Shown: piece by piece, positions 5,753-7,918 of the stretch
How positions within the stretch are numbered: position 1 is the first letter of the stretch
Layout of the letters: the number at the start of each line of letters is the position of its first letter
Assembly (NCBI GenBank): GCA_050735975.1
Contig: JBOHVS010000113.1
Coordinates: 1 to 7,918, forward strand
Direction of reading: 5' to 3'
Source of the DNA: DATMBL01 sp050735975
GTDB lineage: Bacteria > Desulfobacterota > Binatia > UBA9968
Length of the DNA stretch: 7,918 nt
Made by a program: the position numbers and the translations under genes
Notes under the pieces: generated by a model
Seen by the model: the letters and a program-made list of their open reading frames with translations, nothing else
The model's database searches: none
What the model was told of the DNA's origin: nothing

Positions 5753-6685
5753 CGGCCCCGCAGCAGTGTGACTCATAAGAGTGCGTTTCTTCGATCCGGT
5801 CCAGAGGAGCGCAAGGAACTCTTGAGCGTTTTGCGAAAGCGGCTTCTCCTTAGAGTAAATGATATAGCTTAGCACCGTCAGGTTTAGCCCTCTCACCTTC
5901 ACGGTCTTGAACACGCCCTCGTTGACTGCCGGCGCCACAACATCATAGTAGAGGACTCCTACCGCCTCTCCCTCCCTCACGACGGCCTTTACCGCATCAG
6001 GCCACTCGCACCGCATCAAGATATTCGGGTTCAGCCCCTTGGCCCTCATACTGCTCAGCAGTCCATCGGTTCGGTGGTGACGTTTTTGCGGTCGCCCGAA
6101 AACTAACGGAAATCGCGACAACTCTTCGAGGGTGATTTCTCTCCTTTTAGCCAGTGGGTGCCGTGGGGAGACGAAAACACACAGTTCAAATTCGCGAAAC
6201 GGCTCCATTTTGAGAGATGAGCACGGGTAAGGATGGGTAATTACAGCTAAGTCAATTTGGGAACCGAGGACTAAGTCCTGCATCGCCGGACTGGAACCCG
6301 CCTTCAGTTCTACCTCAACTGCCGGGTGCTCTTTTTTGAATAGGTTCATCGTGCAGGGCAGGACCGATGTTGCAGGTCCGTGACTGCCGCCGAGCCTGAG
6401 CGGGAATGCGGGTTCTGGAGAAGAGTTCCTGCGATACTTGATATTCAACGCATCGAGTTGCTGAAGAATTATTTCCGCGTCCCTCAAGAAGGCCCGTCCG
6501 TCTTCAGTGAGCTCAATACCCTCCCTTCCGCCCGTATAGAGAGTTGCGCCGATCTGTTCCTGGAGCAATCTCAACTGGTGGGAAATGGAAGGCTGGCAAA
6601 TGTGCAGTTCAGAAGAAGCCTTGGTAATGCTGCGGTGCTTTGCGATCGCCCTGAATAATCGCAACCTGTGTAGGGTCATTGCCAC
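5741..6685 (-). CDS. LysR-type transcriptional regulator
   Basis: A 314-residue LTTR of normal length. The N-terminal winged helix-turn-helix spans about residues 6-65 (LHRLRLFRAIAKHRSITKAS...), with the recognition helix around QPSISHQLRLLQ (31-42) and the wing at GIELTEDG. The effector-binding domain runs from about 95 to 300. Typical blocks are PLRLGG (95-100), ELCVFVSPRHPLA, and AVVREGEAVGVLYYDVV, the last being the usual 'v..G.Gva.lp' segment. The listed start is GTG (6683-6685). The ATG two codons in (6677-6679), with GGGAG nine bases ahead, is at least as good. LTTRs usually control a nearby operon in response to a pathway metabolite. Here the tail-to-tail OCD-like gene and the upstream decarboxylase genes are the likely targets by function, whereas the head-to-head neighbour is a surface protein. 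The C-terminal tail after about 300 is short, polar and not conserved-looking. Confidence 0.95.
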   Translation of the reverse strand: MAMTLHRLRLFRAIAKHRSITKASSELHICQPSISHQLRLLQEQIGATLYTGGREGIELTEDGRAFLRDAEIILQQLDALNIKYRRNSSPEPAFPLRLGGSHGPATSVLPCTMNLFKKEHPAVEVELKAGSSPAMQDLVLGSQIDLAVITHPYPCSSLKMEPFREFELCVFVSPRHPLAKRREITLEELSRFPLVFGRPQKRHHRTDGLLSSMRAKGLNPNILMRCEWPDAVKAVVREGEAVGVLYYDVVAPAVNEGVFKTVKVRGLNLTVLSYIIYSKEKPLSQNAQEFLALLWTGSKKRTLMSHTAAGPSRS

Positions 6686-6839
6686 CTTCTCCCGAATTAC
6701 GAAAAATGCAGATTAGGTTAGCAGCACACGTGCCACCTGTTTCACATTGCCAAAAACCGCCGACTAACGAAAAAACGTGCAACTTAAAGAATGCTGGCCT
6801 CAGCCAGAAACCGAAAAACAACTGTTATGCACAAAATTC

Positions 6840-6852
6840 TATGGCAACCATA
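6840..6852. promoter_or_regulatory. Candidate LysR-type T-N11-A box
   Basis: TATGG-CAA-CCATA is a perfect 5-bp-arm palindrome with the T-N11-A form expected of LTTR sites. It lies in the AT-rich 219-base gap (6686-6904) between the LysR gene and the divergent surface-protein gene, about 155 bases from the LysR start and 52 from the ATG at 6905. One such short motif is expected by chance fairly often, so this is tentative. Confidence 0.25.
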
Positions 6853-6904
6853 CCAAAAATTGTATTGGACGATTTGATTTACTTACCTCAGACTGCCGGC
6901 TCGT

Positions 6905-7918
6905 ATGAAGAAAACAAGACTGCCGGTTGTTTGTCGCGATCAACGCTCATGCCTCTTCAGCTTCTCGGTAATCGCCAAATCGATTTTATGGGTTTGGGCG
7001 TTCCTCTTTGTGGCCTCACCGTTAACTTATGTTCGTTCCGGTTGGGCGGCGGACATCAACTACATATACGACGAACTAGGACGACTACGAGCAGTTATCG
7101 ATCCCGCCTCCGATACAGCTGTTTACAACTATGATGCCGTCGGAAACCTGCTGTCAATTTCCCGTCAAAGTTCATCCGCCGTCTCGGTCATAGAATTCAC
7201 TCCAGATAGCGGGCCCGTCGGTACGACCGTAACGGTTTTTGGAACCGGGTTTAGTGCGACGCCGAGTCAGAATGCGGTGACATTCAATGGCTTGACGGCG
7301 ACCGTAACCTCTTCGACAACGACTCAGATCGTAACTTCGGTTCCCGCAGGAGCGACGACCGGGCCGATTGGCGTAACAGCACCGACGGGTTCCGCAACTA
7401 GCAGCGAGGTATTTACAGTAGCTGCTTCTGGCGCCCCGACAATCACGGGATTTACACCGACAATCGGAACTCCTGGAACAGCAGTGACAGTCACAGGGAC
7501 GAATTTTGACTCGGCCCCATCCCAGAACAGCCTTAGATTCAATAACACAGGTTCTGCCGTAACATCGGCAACGACGACCAGTCTCAACACGACGGTTCCG
7601 GGGCCGGCAAGTTCCGGGCGTATTTCGGTATCGACATCGCTTGGAAAGGCTGTGAGTAGTGACGACTTTTTCATTCCACCATCTCCATACGCTGCCGGAG
7701 ATGTACAGCATACCGGCCGCATGGCTATTGATGGCACCACCCACACCGTGACTATCACTGTGGTCGGCAAAATTGGTTTGGTTGTCTTCGACGGTACGGC
7801 AGGGCAAAAAGTCAGCCTTGGGTCAAGCTCACAAACGATCTCAACGAGTAGCGATCTATTCGTCTACAATCCTGACGGAACGACGCTCGCATCCACCAGC
7901 ACTCTTGGTTCCAGTAGC
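6905..7918 (+). CDS. Secreted YD/RHS-repeat and IPT/TIG-domain protein, N-terminal part (runs off window)
   Basis: 338 codons are open to the right edge with no stop, so the gene is 3' truncated. The start is ATG 6905; an in-frame TGA at 6875-6877 bars an earlier start beyond a few codons, but no good Shine-Dalgarno precedes it. Residues 1-49 look like a long Sec signal: MKK, a hydrophobic core at about 27-40 (ILWVWAFLFVASPL), and a likely cut near SGWAA/DIN (about 48-49). Next comes one YD repeat (INYIYDELGRLRAVID ... YNYDAVGNLLSI, 51-85), as in RHS/YD proteins. Then two IPT/TIG immunoglobulin-like domains (about 95-172 and 178-257), each opening 'I.gFTP..G..Gt.VTV.GT.F...PSQN'. A further segment has IDGTTHTVTI and VFDGTAGQKVSL (275-305) and a Thr/Ser-rich tail. 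Such proteins are exported, often very large, and act in adhesion or toxin delivery; which applies here is unknown. A link to the catabolic genes is unlikely. Confidence 0.85.
   Translation, partial: MKKTRLPVVCRDQRSCLFSFSVIAKSILWVWAFLFVASPLTYVRSGWAADINYIYDELGRLRAVIDPASDTAVYNYDAVGNLLSISRQSSSAVSVIEFTPDSGPVGTTVTVFGTGFSATPSQNAVTFNGLTATVTSSTTTQIVTSVPAGATTGPIGVTAPTGSATSSEVFTVAASGAPTITGFTPTIGTPGTAVTVTGTNFDSAPSQNSLRFNNTGSAVTSATTTSLNTTVPGPASSGRISVSTSLGKAVSSDDFFIPPSPYAAGDVQHTGRMAIDGTTHTVTITVVGKIGLVVFDGTAGQKVSLGSSSQTISTSSDLFVYNPDGTTLASTSTLGSSS

Noticed and set aside
6891..6926. GACTGCCGG repeated at 6891-6899 and 6918-6926, flanking the start codon of the surface-protein gene
   Set aside because: A nine-base direct repeat 27 bases apart is weak evidence alone; there is no element between the copies other than the start codon and first residues.
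6679..7134. 151-codon plus-strand frame overlapping the LysR-surface protein gap
   Set aside because: Its translation resembles no protein family, and it overlaps in another frame the signal-peptide-bearing start at 6905.
7172..7807. Long minus-strand open frames opposite the surface-protein gene
   Set aside because: They lie opposite the Thr/Ser/Gly-rich TIG domains, show Arg/Cys-rich or low-complexity translations with no family resemblance, and the plus-strand frame has a signal peptide and clear domains.

Overview
The window looks like part of an uncultured or little-studied free-living bacterium. GC content is moderate, Shine-Dalgarno sites are classic, and the genes fit an aerobic or facultative heterotroph degrading aromatic or heteroaromatic acids. 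Similar mixtures (molybdenum hydroxylase, UbiD decarboxylase, NMT1-like binding protein, ornithine cyclodeaminase-like dehydrogenase) are, from general knowledge, common in soil and sediment lineages such as Desulfobacterota, Tectomicrobia and Methylomirabilota. The sequence alone does not fix the phylum.

Layout. (1) Bases 1-671, plus strand: the C-terminal third of a xanthine dehydrogenase/CoxL-type molybdopterin subunit, cut by the left edge. (2) 672-963: a non-coding gap holding a striking imperfect palindrome (739-844). (3) 964-1875: an NMT1/SsuA-like ligand-binding protein with no signal peptide. (4) 1876-2163: a gap containing a wrecked paralogue of that gene, with its ribosome binding site and start followed by a frameshifted C-terminal scrap. 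(5) 2164-3864: a long UbiD-family decarboxylase with its catalytic Arg/Glu residues. (6) 4040-4528, minus strand: a small protein with two CBS domains. (7) 4664-5725, plus strand: an ornithine cyclodeaminase/mu-crystallin family NAD(P)-dependent enzyme, divergent from the CBS gene. (8) 5741-6685, minus strand: a LysR-type regulator, tail to tail with gene 7. (9) 6905 to the right edge, plus strand: the start of a large secreted protein with a signal peptide, one YD/RHS repeat and two IPT/TIG domains. It runs off the window.

How the genes may work together. The same-strand order hydroxylase - binding protein - UbiD decarboxylase suggests a route in which an aromatic or heteroaromatic carboxylate is bound, hydroxylated by the Mo enzyme and decarboxylated by a prenylated-FMN enzyme. 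The OCD-like dehydrogenase and the LysR regulator are plausible further members. No UbiX (prFMN synthase), transporter permease/ATPase, or small FeS/FAD subunits of the hydroxylase are visible, so these would have to lie elsewhere. The YD/TIG surface protein looks unrelated. No complete novel system is evident. The most unexplained items are the 739-844 palindrome, the gene scar at 1977-2133, the signal-less binding protein, and the apparent loss of a metal-ligand His in the decarboxylase.
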